Source of the DNA: Membranipora membranacea
Lineage: Eukaryota > Bryozoa > Gymnolaemata > Cheilostomatida > Membraniporidae
NCBI GenBank assembly: GCA_914767715.1
Contig: OU612067.1
Location: 18,049,001 to 18,113,000, forward strand
Reading direction: 5' to 3'
Length of the DNA: 64,000 bases
This document shows positions 12,657 through 27,600 of this stretch, in pieces (within the stretch, counting starts at the first letter, position 1; each line of letters opens with the position of its first letter). Below the pieces are notes generated by a model. The model ran no database searches, was not told where the DNA came from, and was given only the letters and a program-made list of their open reading frames with translations. Made by a program: the position numbers and the translations under genes.

Positions 12657-15600
12657 ATGGAGCCTAACATACTGAATCCAGATTATCACCAGCGATTTGA
12701 GGTGGGTGTGAATATCACGATTGTAGCTGCTAGAGTTTTTTGGGACATGTTTGCTAGCTCTCCGTTGCTTTGAGTTTGAGGTTAGACACGGATCATATCA
12801 AAATTCTGAATCTCATTGACGAATGTATCCTGATACGTATAGTTTAATAAGGGTGAAAGAGCAGGCAACTCCTCGTGAGCTCTCAGCTTCTTATCTTACG
12901 ATAAATAATGGTTTGGTTTTGCCAGGTACTGATTTGGAATATCTAGATGTGTATGGGATGGGTTTGTGTTTGCGTTTGCTAAAATCAAATAATTAATTAT
13001 TTGAAGTCCTAACTTATCGTATGGGAAGTCTTTGGCATTAACTTTGTTTTACCTACAACTACGAGCAAGATTTACATTTTTTTTTCATTATACACGAGGT
13101 CTTATTTGACCGTCTCATATGTATGAACATATATGAGTTTAACAGATATAACTATTTTAAAGCTACTCTTGAAAGCTCGGTGTAACATATATATCGGGGA
13201 GTTATCCCTGAGATATGCAAACTTATTCACAATCATATTACTATGTTGGGTCATAAGTAAGCTTTAAAATTAGTGTCAGAGACTTCAAAAAATCCACTGA
13301 TATGTCAACAGCTGGTTGTATACAAAATAACAGATATTTAAATTGTTTCAGCTTCATTAGGCTATCATTACATATCGATTTCATACACTGTTTATGGAAT
13401 AATATTTTATGTTATTGTGCATAATATTGAAGTTCAAAGTTTAATCTTTAATCACGGTGTCACTTTCAAATGCATTCATGCTCAAGTGTCAATCAGGGAA
13501 TTTGATTTTCTCTTCAATTTGATATGCCAAGAATAACTTTCTAAGGCTCACATCACTCGGGTAAGCCGCTTGAAATTATTAAAACGTTATTTATTTCATG
13601 TCAAGACGTTTTACGACTGGTTCATGATCGCTCAGCTCACAACTGCTAAATGGAAGACGCTGTCTACTTAGGGTAAGCGGCAGATACACTCTGTACTGTA
13701 TACACTCTGTAACAACTGATTTGACAATGTGAATTATAGAAGTACATATAGAGTAGTTATAGACAGACCGGTGTTTATTTTGGTGTAGTGACAGCTAAGC
13801 TAGACTGTATGGGATCAAGGATTTCAAGATTTCTTGAAATCCTTGATGGGATCTAGAGGCAACTAGTTTGGATCTAGTCTAAATTATGTCTTGATGTTCT
13901 TATTTGTGCTTCTTTTGCAAAGTCTAGATTCAGATTACCGCAAAATTGAGCTGAGCTGTTATGATCATTTTCTTCTTTGTCTGACTCGCTCAGGATATTC
14001 AAAATAAAAGTTACGTCTCTACAGTCTAATGTGTTGTCTCCTCTTGGTTTCCTAGGCTTTTATTCACACTAATAGTTGTCACATCCTTGTTTTGCCATGA
14101 TTAGGACCCCTCCTGTGAAGAATCAGACATTGTAGGTCATCAAGCTAACTTGGTGTTTGTTGCGTTTGTTGCTTATCCGGTTTAATAGCCAGAATTTAAA
14201 CGAGATTACTTCAGTTAACTGCTTGTTGTAAATTGGATTGTTGTGACGGGCAGCTGATGTTTGCAAAACTAAATATATTTGAGTTGAGTAAATCTGAGCT
14301 GGATAGGCAGTGTGTGACTGAAGGAGAGTACGTCATAAGAGCTCTAAACCAGTTAGTGGGTTGGTCTCTTACCCGATACTTGTGTTATCTTGTTAGGATT
14401 TCAGACCTTAATCTCTCCATCATGCTGAAATCAAAGCTCACCGCCAAATGCCGAACAAGATTGATAATTGGCCCGACTGAATCGCTGACGGGGTTATGGC
14501 CTGTAAACAATCCATCCGTAATCGTGAAAACAACAAGTGGTCTTAAATTAAGCCGGAAAAGCTTAGAATTTGTAGATGGAGCACATTTTTAGTAAGGGTT
14601 AACCTTGATGATTACTTCACCATGGCTTCTTTTTAGTTTCTCTTGAATGGAATATTGTTGAACATACAAGATATTGTATTTGATGGCTATTTTTAGTATA
14701 CTTTAGTGGCTATTTTTATTTATTACTCCCAAAATACCTTTAGTGCAAAGCTTAGCTCTTAGAGACTCTCTACTGGGTATCAGAACTGCAATCTTTAGCT
14801 TATGATCTTTGGAAAGTTTTCTCAATCAGTGACCAGTATTAATAATTAATTTGATCATAGGGAAATCCGGTAAACTTAAATCCCCATCAATATGCACTGG
14901 GACATGTTTCACATTGTTGAAACCTTTCCTATATAGTCCGTCTGCCCCATCCCTAACTTACCAGCATCATTCCTTATGATTATTGAAAAGTGATCTCTTA
15001 TCTGACCAAGTTTCAGTACATGGGAAGGAAAGTTCTTTAAAACTCAGCTGTGTTGCCAAAGCTACCCACTCTCACATATTTACAATTATTATTTATGTGT
15101 GACAACATTGATACAGAAAGCTTTGATGTGTCTCTAATAATCTGTTACCGGTAGAAAGTGTCTTTGTTGTCAGGGATATCGAGGGATATCACTTCAATTA
15201 ACATCCTCCCGAAAACTGTTATATCTTGACAATTAACCAATTGTTCAATAGTAAAATTCTAGCAGATGTTAATAATAATCTTGTTGTGCACCTATTGAAG
15301 GCTTTCTCTCCATTCTACACTTCTCTTCGTGTTGATTATCTAACATGTCAATGTCATACAGTACATGGATTGTAACTTGTATCCAGTAATAACGTCAGCC
15401 TCATTTGAGCTTGTGCGAAGTATGATGCTGAGTATTTCCCCAACGCAGGTATGTCAGAGCTGATAATTTTAGGATAATAAGCAGCCTTTTAAATCTTGAC
15501 TCAAAACATTGAAAGTTGACATGCAAGTCATAAAAGTGAAACTGTTTTGGGCTCCTATCACAATGGTTTTAACACCTGCCCTGAAAACATTTTACAACTT

Positions 15601-18600
15601 TTTTGATTTTATATTTGTTTTGGCACTCAATTATTGCCTCCCCAGGTATAAGAGTTACGAGGCTGTTATTGTTCTAGCTGACTGCTGAGGTAGATTAGGA
15701 AGCCCATGTCAGCACTATTTAATCGCTATGAATTTTGAGAGTCAGTGTTATCGCGTGGTGTCTTGCTTGTGAGTTTGTTCTTGTACGTATTACTCTTACA
15801 ATGTAACAGGAACAGAACGTCATGATGGAGAAGCCAGTCAACCATACTCTGTATTTTCGGAAATTCATTGCTTTACTCACAATTCGCATTTCCTTTTTTA
15901 TTTAAAAAATTCGTTAGCCCAAGTAGATTCAATACTGCACTTCCCTTGTCTTAAGAGCTTTCCTTCCTGGGAAGATCCAAGTTTTAGAAATTATGCTAAA
16001 TTATTTATTGAACATTAATTTCTGTAATTTGATATGTATTAATTATTCGGCTGGCAAAGCTTGCACAGTGAATTTAACTTATTCCCAGGGGGGGGGCATC
16101 AATCCACCTCAATCTACTTACTTACTGCCATCTCTCACAAATCGATTGACATCAAGGGATTTCTTAATTCTCTACTCACTTAAGTCAAAAAATGCTAAAT
16201 ACTATTTTTATAATCACTTGAGGTCAAATGAACTGATGAATGTTTTCAGGTCCAGCTCTTTTCATGACCTGAGCTTGGAAAAAAATTGAATTACCTTAAG
16301 CCAGATTTAGGTCCATTAACTGGATTATGAATACATTCTGGCCTCGGCACACAATCCCTTTGTTGCAAATATTATCCATAAACTGTGATATTTTACATAG
16401 ATCAACATTAGTCTGGCTTAAAATCATTCATTGGTATTTATTACTATTTGCAGTAATTTACATTGCCCTGTTGTTTCCCTCTATTATAGCCTGTCAAAGG
16501 CTTAGCAACGTTAACACATAGCTGTGTGATATGGGTCTTATGTGACTGTCAATTGGATTAAATGAGCGGTTGCAAAGCCGGATTTATTACTATATCGTGA
16601 GGACGTCATATTGAGCTCAGCTGTCTTAGTTTGAAGTTCAAGGCTCATGCCGCTCAGTTCACTGATATTCCCATTGCTTCTGTGTAGACAGAGAGGTCTA
16701 GACGTCTGCTGTTACAAACTTAGAGCAGAGATCGTACATATTGAGAAGGCGTATTATAGATAGAGGTCACTTCATCATCATGGATTATTCTGACTTCGAG
16801 GATGAAGATGTGAGTCTTTTGTTCATCACACGTTGATGTGTACTATATCCTTTTATCTGAATGTTTAGAAGGTGGAACCCCTCTAATCAGCAGTGACAAG
16901 TCATCATTTTCAAAGCTGTGTGGTATGGGTAGAGTGGGAAAACGTCAATTGGTCAATTTTGAACCTAGCATCAAATGTATGAATGCAGTTTAAATTTTCG
17001 AGCCATTATTATTATTATTAGACTCTCTCTATACTGCTAATAGTACACTATCTCCTGTAGCAGGGAGTTTGAGACAAACACCCTGCTTGTATCATATTGG
17101 TACACGTTTGTAGGGTATTCTATGAAAGGTACAATAGTTGTCTTCTCCTAGATATATTGTTACGCTGAAGCCTGGAGGTCGTGGGAAACATTTGTAGAGC
17201 TGTTAGATTTATGACTCTTTAGCTTTTAACAGTTTGTGATTGAGAATCTTTGGATTTACACAGTTTTGTTCCCAAACGCTATCACGGAATTATGCCAATG
17301 TACCTGACATTATCCAATTATATTTTCACACTCACACCTAAGCATTGTATAAATATGTAAGAACAGGACAAAATTGCCTCATGGCATGCCACCCTAAATG
17401 TCATCTAATATTGTATTCACATTCTATCAAGCACTCAACATTAACACGCTGAGTATGTTGTCCTTATAATACCCTAGTCTCAATAGCCTGCCGACTGCCC
17501 TAACGACTGCCCTACTGCCCTAACGATACCTCAAATATCACTCACACCTACTTGAGTGCCCTACTTGAGATCAGAGGAATGCTGTTAAAATAGTCCTTAA
17601 ACAATACCAAAATACACTACAGTATATACCAATTTTCCAATTTGAAACTCTGAAATTACACAAAATTATTGGAAATTGATGACATAGTGTGAAACCTGTA
17701 ACGTGTAATTAACACAAATAATTGTACTGTTTAGTGCACCCTGCTGTGGCGGTTCTGAAATTTGTCACAATTTGGTGCCCTAATAGAGGCAATATCAGTT
17801 AACAAATTGGTCTCCAGATAAAATAGTGTATTAAGGTAGGCCAACTTTGAGGACCCCCCTTTTCTATACATAAAAATCATATGTAACCTTGTGACTATCA
17901 AACACCATCATTGTGCTTTGTCATTCCTGTATACTGTTTATTTATGACTGTCCAGCTTGCCGGAGTGTCTCGTTCTCGCGTCCTCTTTGTGGTATTGACC
18001 AGATGAGGTGTGAAGTCTCCAGTTTTGTTTGATCTGAATTAGTAGAATTCCTGCGATCAATAAACTCAGGTCGGCTATGTGCAGTATACACACATCAGTA
18101 GGGTCAAATTGGTTTGAGGTTAGAGGTTCTATCACAGAGATGAGTAAGGATATACTGGTCTGGCTGGATCTATGTGAGAGTTGTCTGCTCAAAATGCTGA
18201 TCTACGTTTTTGGAAATAGTTCAACATTCTGAATTAAATCAATGATTTTATCTTTCAGTCTCATTAATTCACTGTTCAGCAGCGGCAGCAGCTGCTGTGC
18301 TGCATTCACGAAGTTAATTTCTCTGATTCCAGGTGCTTTTGTTCTAAGCCAAAGCCAAACTCGGCAGCCTTTCATGTTAGCTTGTTTGCAATTGTCATTG
18401 CTGTCAGTCATAACTGATATGAGTTAATGAAACATTTCCAAATTCATTAATTTACCACAAACAGCAATTCATGTAATTATTTTGATAGTCATCGAAGATC
18501 AAAACACTTCAGAATGATGCGATATAGAAATGATTCCTAGGCAGGCTAAGGTTTTTTATTGCGCATTGTATCGTATTTGCGGTGGGAGGTCGAAGAGAAG

Positions 18601-21600
18601 TTTCAACTTGTCGAGGAGATCTGGACAGTTGTGTCACCGTAAGCTCTGAATTTAGGGTATTTTTTATTACAAATAAGACTGCTAGTGGGTTTAGTTTACA
18701 CACTTTTCAATTCTATCGAACACTCTATAAATTACTTTTCCCCTCCTCTCACAGCCATACCAGACATCAGTCTGACAGAGAATCGTAATATCAAGTTAAG
18801 ATCCTCACTTCCCTAAGGTAACTGTTTATAAATTTGTCAGAAGTAAACTGGGCGGGTATTTGTAGTGGATAACATTAGCTAAGGTTACTGGATATATAAC
18901 GCAGAAATAATGAACCCATTAATCTGTCATGTCATTTAGAGATGGGAATCCATGAGTGGTATGTACATCAAGTAAACCATTTCTGTCAAAAGCAGTAATA
19001 TAAGATAAGTTAAGTGAGTTGAGTGTGTCTTTTTTTACGTCGCTAGTAAATATATTGCCTAAGCTAAGGATACTGACCAGAGAACTCTTGACTAAACTTA
19101 GCATATATGGTGTACCGCATGGTCATAGAGGATATACTAATACAATTTGAGAAAGGTGAGTCAAATTGACAGATCACTTGTCAGTTGGTATCTGTGACTT
19201 TGGCATCCCTTACATGCCATGCTCATGCTGAATACTTAATTAGATCGAAGATGCCTGCTATCCCCTCACATCTGTAGATATAGCAGCAGAATTGTTGCAT
19301 TAATACTACTCTGTGATAATGTGACATGTGTCGCTGTGAGCTGCAGTTACTATGTAAGAGAGTAGGATGGTCTCAAAAACAATAATATGCTGGCATTGGT
19401 ATTTGAGTCATTCTGAGATGCGCTGTCAAACAAGCAGGACTTTCATCAATACACTTTAGCGGGAACAAATAGTCAACTTTCAATCATTGCTGAAATGGAG
19501 TTACCAATTATTAGCCGTACAAAGGTAGGCCAGGGAGACTTCTCAATTTGTATTTCTGGAGCTCAATATTTTTAAGGAACTCGTGAGCGTAGCCTAGCTC
19601 AAGGTCTGATCAGTAATTCCAGACATTGATGTTGTCATCGGTTGTAACTTGTAGATAATGTGAGATCATTGCTGAAATATGATCACTCTCATCTTTGGTC
19701 TCTAACATTTTGATCAGCGCACGTTCAGAATGTCATCCGCTAACTGTAATAATGTTTAGAATACCTGACCACACAGGTTTCCATTTCACATTTTTTGTGT
19801 GATCATACCGGAGTTTAATAGACGTTTTGGGATGCTCGTTAAGGATATTAGTAACATACACGTTATTTTTTGGTGATTTTTTGATTGAGGCAATATAGAT
19901 GATCGTCTAAAACTAACAGCTGAGGGGTCAGAATCTTCTGTGTTTTCTTTCTACAGTTGTTATATAATTTTGCGAGGCACCTGAGTAAACATGACAAGGG
20001 CAATTGCTGTTTTGCTCTGCAGCAAGTTAATGAGATTAGGCTTGTGGTTGTCGATCCCCTGGTCAAACAAGTTTAACTGCTGCCATTCTATATGTAAATA
20101 ATTGTTTCAAAAGATATACTGATAGCTGGTTCTCTGTTGATGTCAATCCTCGGTCCTCGATTCTGTATATTACATAACTTGGTTGTTCAGCCTCTTTAGA
20201 TATCTCTTGGTCAAAAGTCAAAATCCTTCAGTCTACATAGATGATATAAGCATATTATATGCAGAGTATGGAGCTCTCCATGTTGGTCCTGTCATAGAGA
20301 GCAAGCACCTGCAGGGCACATTGCATAGAGTAAAGTTCAATTGTCAGTACTTCACGTTCCCCATGAGAATGTCTGTCAACCTGCGTCAGTTTGCAACAAA
20401 TATTTTATCTGATGAAGCTAAACATTCACAAATTTGACCCACCCATACCTTACTTATATATAGTGTATTGTGCTGTAATCTGATACGTCCTCAATGAAAT
20501 TCCTCCGGGTGCAGAGCAGACATTGGTGACCAGATAATATTGACATAACGTCCCCTTGAGTTTTTAGTAGGTGGACAGGATTAGAAGAGATAATTAGTTA
20601 CTATAGATTCTCACCTATTGATCTATTTATACTTCTCTACACTGTCATTAATGGTTTTATCTCCTTACTGCTAGGTTTACTTTTGTTACACACTGAGACT
20701 ACCCCTGTTAATTAGATAAGAGGATTCATTAATGAGTAGAGTGGCATTATCTCACCCCAGTCTCTAGCTAGACACTCAGCTTATCAGTTCAAACAATTTT
20801 AGTTCTCGTCATTGCATGGGAATATTACCATAAGAAGGTGTGGGTTTATTCTTCTGACTTTCAGTGGTGAGTTTAATTTTTACTTCACGCCTCAGATTTC
20901 AGTTAGATTGAATGCAATAAATTTGTTGCCTAAAATCATGTTATTTTCACAGCGTGTATTTCTGAATTTGGATAACTATGCCAGCTACTGTAGATATCAC
21001 TGTGTTTCCATGGGATCGAGCTGGGCAAATTGTGGACTAACGGATACACCTAGGTTAAGACATGCAGGTTACAGCCTACGCAGTTTGAAGTAACATTCCA
21101 ACCAAAAATGGTGGTTTGCACTGATTGACAAGGATTGTTTTTGGAGGCGATATTTGCATTCCTGAATGAAGAAATATGTGATGGTAGGGCTACCAATGTG
21201 TGGTGGTAGTACTCTATCTTCATTGGCTGATGCCAAGTGCATTCAGATTAGCAGATTAGGGTGCTAAGTTTCCTAAACATCCAATGATCTGGATAACTGC
21301 TTTATTTGAGGTTTAAATTTTATCAAGGTTGTGAAACCGATCATTGTTGGCCATTATTGTGGTTCGCAAGTTAAAATTCTTGTCAAAAAATGAAGCTTTC
21401 CTTTCCTCTATACCATCTAGATCTGAGTTGGTGTGTGAGGTTAGTGTGTGAGGGTAATAAATTGGTAGCAAGAGAAACTGTGTTCTCATTTCACATTACC
21501 TTGTCTCTCTAAATCTCATGCATAAAATGTACCAATAAGCCTAAGTATTTTAATGCAGATATCCTTATGTGATAACCATGAGGAATGTTTACACATTTTA

Positions 21601-24600
21601 GACCACAATCAAATAATTCGGATCACCCCATATGTCACAACTTGGTCCGATGGTCATATCCATCGATACCACTGGTGAGAACATTTAGCCCATGAGTAAT
21701 CTCAGACTGTCAATGTTGTGCTTGGCTTCGAACCGTACTGTACGTCATGCAGAAAGGATGATTTAATAATTTTATGTTTTTCCGATCACATATTTGATAC
21801 CATGAGTAATCTTTCATCCTCCCACCCATGACTTCTATATATATCTTGTTTACTCAGAAAAAAATCATTTACAACTAGAGCGGATTACCCTCATGCTTCA
21901 TCGCTATTTCTGTACCAGAGAATTATTATTCATAAGACTGTGCTTAATTTCTGTTCACCGCATATTTGACTCTCATTGAGGGAAGTGCACACTGAATAAC
22001 TATAATGGTAAATTTGATTTTTGATTTTGTAAGCGATTTGGTAGTCGATACAGTCTAGATTTGCTGATTCTGTGGGTCTTCGCAGAGACTGGAATTGGCT
22101 GACTTCACTATTGTATCTTTTGTTATGTTCTAACAGATCCAGCTACTTGTGTCTCCACACTGAGCTTGATACACTGGATGTACAACTGCTAACTAGTATC
22201 TAGTGCTGGTACTTCATTATCACATCAGCCATTTTCTATATTTTTATATTTTTGTTTGATTACAAAAGTTCTGTTTTGCCTTCTTATCACAGTGTAAGGA
22301 CAGACAATCCCTTTTATGGAGGATGCACCTGATGGCTTCTTCATTGCAGAACCATAAATACAATGGATTAGCCCGGGAGGCGCTGTTTAAGCAACTGCTT
22401 CATGGATCGTCACCAAGGAACCCGACTTATATACTTGGCCGAGTGATCTCAGACTTCACCGCACAGGGCAGCACAGAACTGAGTGTAAGTAGACTCATAA
22501 CCATTACCAAGATATGTTACATGGGCTTCAAATCATACGGAATACAGGCTCATTGGGTCATGCCTTTATGTATACTTGGCCTGATCAGCATACAGTATCA
22601 TCTGTTTGCCATTTGGAGCACTTAACCAGCTCGAACATTGGTGAGCCACAGAGGAAGAAAATGTTCAGCACCCTTAACCATTGTTGGAAGTTTGAAGTTG
22701 CGGTGTCAACTGTAAGGGTTTTAATTACTTTGAGAATGTTTCATATCGAGGAAAAGGAAATTCTTAGTAAATGAGCTGTGGCTTTTCATCTAGACGCTGT
22801 CTTGTGATTTAAATAATTCATTTTTTTGAAAATAATTTCAAGAGCAACAAAGTAACAGACCTCTGCCATCTGCTGTTAGACTATTTGGTTCCGTTTTAGT
22901 TTAGTTTAAGTACAAGTCATCAGCATCTGTCTATGAGAGACTGCCAAAGTTAATGTCAGTCACAAAAACCTTCCGGTCACAATTATCTCCTGACTAGAGA
23001 CTTGAGGGACTTTATACTGCGTGTCGTCGTAACCACTTTCAATGGGGTTGATATTGTTCGCTTTACTGGCACCTGCCAACTGCAAGGCCTCTCACCAAAA
23101 GTGGCTTAATTGCCTCTTGAATGCAGCAATAAGTCACTTCTTTTGACAATAAGTGGTCTTTCATATACCGATGGATGTCGAATCATATTCTTCATTTGTG
23201 TGACAACCACGGTGTAATATTTCGAGTACAATGCGTATACGTGTGATATGGTAAAGCAACTCCCATAATGATAATAATATGAGCATGTAAACAGAGAGGG
23301 TCCCTGATGTAAGTGACATGTTGCATCACCAGCCCAGATTATAGATGTTAAATCACATTATAACTCACGCTCTCCGGTTTGGTGAGGGCTGACTTGGATA
23401 TCCAACTTATCTTTATCAATGAGGCATCTCTGTTTCCTTCCTGTATGATTGATAGACTCTCTGTGATCATCACTGTATGAGCTGATTGTGTCAAGTGATC
23501 CCAATTCACACCTATGAGGATCACCAATCACTTAATCAAGGCTGGAGCTGCTAGATACTCACTACTTAATCAATATCAAGCAGCATCAAGCTGAAAGTCT
23601 TCATCTTGAAGGATCCGATCCAAATTTCCTTTTCTAGGAAAAATGATTTGGTGGATAGATCACCTTTCTCGGTAACTCTACCCGTTTTGGATAGCAGAAA
23701 AGCCAATAAATTACATTCCATCATATTAAATGTAATCGAATAGGTTTTAAAAATGTTGAGCCTTGAATTTCAGTTTCATTTCAGAATCTGACCGTCACAT
23801 TTATTCTCTTGTTTTGTTGGACATTTTCTGCAGGTGCGGCGTGGTGAGGAAATATTCATCCTATTTGAGATCAATGACTGGGCATTTGTAACAGTATTTA
23901 CTAATACAGAGAGGAGAGGGTATGTGCCTCTGGATTACTGTGATGTAGTTAAAGATTTCTACGAGCTCAATCCAAAACTCAAGCAAGGGTAAGTAGACCA
24001 AGTGACCCTGCATCTTAAACTATCAGCATGGACATGAGATAGAATAGAGCATTACGAAGCTTATATACCAATCTGAGGTCCCTGTATGAACCGTTGCACT
24101 GCACCTGTGAATTGGTACTAGAATTCAAAATAATGGCTGACTATAGAATTGCGTCACCAGCAGTCCATCAAGAAAGTGGAAAGGGTGGTGGCAGAAAAGG
24201 TTTCTAATTATTAAAATTGTTAATTAATTTAATTGGTCTTATGTATGTTATGGCTCTCCGGTATCCTGAATTACATAAGAGCATTCACTGCCAGCCAAGT
24301 GTACGGAGTAATTGAAATTCTTGGAAAGGTCTTGCGGAGGGAAAAGGAGCTCTTGGACTGATTGCCTTTAGTCTGATATGTTGCCTTATTGATGTTGCGG
24401 TTGTTGAATCAGCTAGACTAAAAGGCTGCCACTAAAATCATTTACATTCTTATCATTTTCTTACTAGTGATTCACAGCTGCCCGCTGGGTAACTTTGTGT
24501 GATGCTATTAATCAAAATGTTTGATGATAGGACGCTTTTTGTGCTTTATCTCTGATAAGTATATCGGGGTACAGCAACAGTGATATTTTGAGCTCTATCA

Positions 24601-27600
24601 TGACATTAATAATATCAAATGTAACAGGTAATGCCAAGAGGTAAACGTACTCTTTAATTAAAGGCCTAATAGACGTCCAGTCCATTAATATTCTCAAAAA
24701 TAATGATGTGGAAATCACGCATCATGCTGATCTCCGTCTCTATATTTACAGAAATATAGACATATGCTGATATGTAATTCTCAGGCTTACATACAACAGT
24801 TGTTTATCTTTTGAAGACAAGATAAAGGCTTACATTAGGCTGCCATGAGCAAAGCTGCCTCACTGGCAATGCATGTTCTGTTAGCCGCATACATACATAT
24901 ATAATATAATGACTTGTTCACAGTTTGCAAATCATCTGTCAATCTATGTTTACTGCAGGTCAATCATACATCAGTTTTCTCACCTTTGTTACTGTAGATG
25001 TTATCAGCAAACAGCTCACAAGACCTCAAATCTACACAATCAGGTTCAGGCCAGTAAAGTATATGAAACCAGAAGGATCTCACGAAATCCCAAATCAAGG
25101 AAAGACAATCCCAAACATCAGAATCTGTACGTTGCCACCGAAAAACCTGAACAGCTATATTTAGCAAATGAGAGACTACACGAACCTCAGGTCGAACCCC
25201 ATAGAATCACAAAGTCAGTAAATGACCTCGATGTTCATCCAGAGGATGGTTACCGGTTGTATGAGGAGCGAAGTCCGTTGACTACGAGGTCCACACCGAC
25301 TTATGATATTCACCATCGAGAGACCAAGGTGGTACACTCTGAGCTTCAGAGACCAGCATGCTACTGCTGCTGTAATCACAGAGTTTGCCAGAGAAGAGAG
25401 AGTGGTTATCAAAATGTCCTACACTATCTCAGCCAACAGCCCAATAACGATGGGTAAGCTCAGCTAATTGCTATCACCATCCTGTACTAAGTTTGAAATT
25501 TGAACTGGTAAATATCACCTGGAACTTTCTGTCCATCAACCTGCTACCTCTTGAAGGAGTAGATCACATCGATGGGAGTCTGCACTCTGCTATGCCTATG
25601 AGTGTATGATCGAGAAAACAGGGCCCAATATAAAGGAAATGTATTTTAATTTCTTATCGAGTCTATGTCAATGTTTGCTTTTATGTTATAGTTTACCTGG
25701 GGACGGCAGTGAAAGCGGGTTAGGTGACAGCGAGTCCATTAATTCATTATGTGATATGCCGATATTATCACCGAGTAGCAGTAAATCACATGCCAGAACT
25801 GCTGCTGCATTACTGAGTAATATATCTACCCAAACATCACAAGTAAGATCATACTGCCTATGGTACAAATTAAAAGCACTAACCTCATCTTATGATTCCT
25901 ATATTGAGTTTTCAATGTGTCCTTTATGGAGTTGTATTCCCTTTTTAGAGTAGTTAGGGTAACTGTTGAATCTTGTAGTTTGTTATTTGACTATAAATTA
26001 TTATCGATTTTGCTAACACGCCAAACAAAGTTGATAGATCTCTATACATCACGTTATTTATTATGACACATTCCTCTTTTTAGAGCCTTGAAGATATACA
26101 GAAACATTTGTCAGAGCTACAGATTCCAGAAAGTCCATGTCGCAGACCAGACAAACCTCAGAGGTACATGCCTTACACTTTAGCCAATCTCTCAGCTCTA
26201 TTAACATTGCGTTATAATCATCAGAGAGATTAATTATACTGATTGGATCAGATTATCGCAACACCATATGTGAGAATGGGGACACACCATCAATTTTTTA
26301 AACTTTTCTGCTTTTGTACTGCACTAGTGTTTGGCATATTAAATCGGTTTATACTTTTTATCTGTTTTCAGATTTTTCGCAGAATTGGACATACCTACAA
26401 CAAGGAAGATCCAGTCTCCATTGAATATAAAAATTGACCAATCCATTTCACCGCTCCTGCCCAACGACCTCTCCTCACCTCGTCTCTCAGTAGACTCAGT
26501 ATTGAGTGATTCTGTGTTCGAGAGATCTTTGGTTGAGCGCTCACCAAACAAACCACATTCACCTGCTGACTATAACTCATCTGATTGTGACTCCGGGGAT
26601 GAGAGCGATGCCTCAACTGATTCTCAGTATGATACTGTGAAGAGACGACTAACTGTTAATAGTAGTACTAGTGGTGTTGTCTCCTCTATGGAATCAAGTG
26701 ACGAGAACGGTACAGAGAACTCCAGGTGGGTAACACTGTCATGATAAGAGCTTAATGGTTGGCTGCCAGAAAAGAGAGCGCAATTTGAAAAAGTAAGGTT
26801 TTGAATTGCATAACAATTTGTTTATATGTTTGTTTTTTGGTTATTCGGTTAACATGTATTAATATAAGTGCTTGCTGCTTTACAGACAATCTCTCTGTAT
26901 ATCAGATGAGGAGTCAGACTGTGATATAAAGCCCATTCAGCCTGAGGAGGTTATGAGGCGCAGGGTCTCCTTTCCCTCTATTCCAATACTGGAGAAGGGA
27001 ACTCAGCCTAACAGGGTGGAGCTTACTAGACTATCTCTGAGAATCAAGGAAAAGCTCAAACCGGCTAGAGATGAGCTTCTGGCAAAAACAAGTCTGTCTC
27101 TCAATCCACAGGTTCGGAGGTCCATTTTTTAGATTTTCGCTTCACATAAACAACATTGCTTTTATTTTTCACCAAATCCTCAGCTACAAGACATGTATTA
27201 TGTGTTACTCCATTATAATCTGAGTGGAACGTGGTACACGCTTGGAAAGCAAATGGTACATTGTGTTTTTTTAATTGTTGTATCCCAGGCCGGAGATGCT
27301 CCCTACCCTGACCAGCTTAGAACTGCTTATGTTTATGCTGACATTACAATGACAAGAGAATAGTTCCTTGCTTTAAACTATCTGTAGATTAAGAAGAAAT
27401 CAGTTCGCTTCAGTGAGCTGCCATGTAAGAATATCCCCGTAGGCTATTATTGTTGTTGTTGTTAGGATAGCTGCCAGATAGTTTTGGAGTTGCTTTCCCT
27501 CGAACAGTATCTGAAATAGCCTATGATGCTCATATTCTTGTCAACACAGCAGCACTTAGTTTGCCTAGAGTTGTGCTCATTTGCACTAGCAGAATTTGAG

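Larger units (their letters stand above)
12702..22349. other. Large 5' intron region of the SH3 gene
   Basis: About 9.6 kb of AT-rich sequence between the first and second coding exons. It contains the palindrome at 13817-13844, the possible alternative first exon at 16780, short CTGCCCTAACGA-type tandem repeats near 17489-17530 and a minus-strand candidate small ORF at 17938-18411. No other exon or known domain could be supported. Confidence 0.5.

Noticed and set aside
13650-13672. ATG exon (MEDAVYL) with a GTAAGC donor as a third first exon of the SH3 gene
   Set aside because: It ends in phase 2 and cannot join the phase-0 exon at 22350.
14233-14592. 119-codon ORF in the SH3 intron
   Set aside because: No recognisable domain, composition like the surrounding intron, no splice or conservation support.
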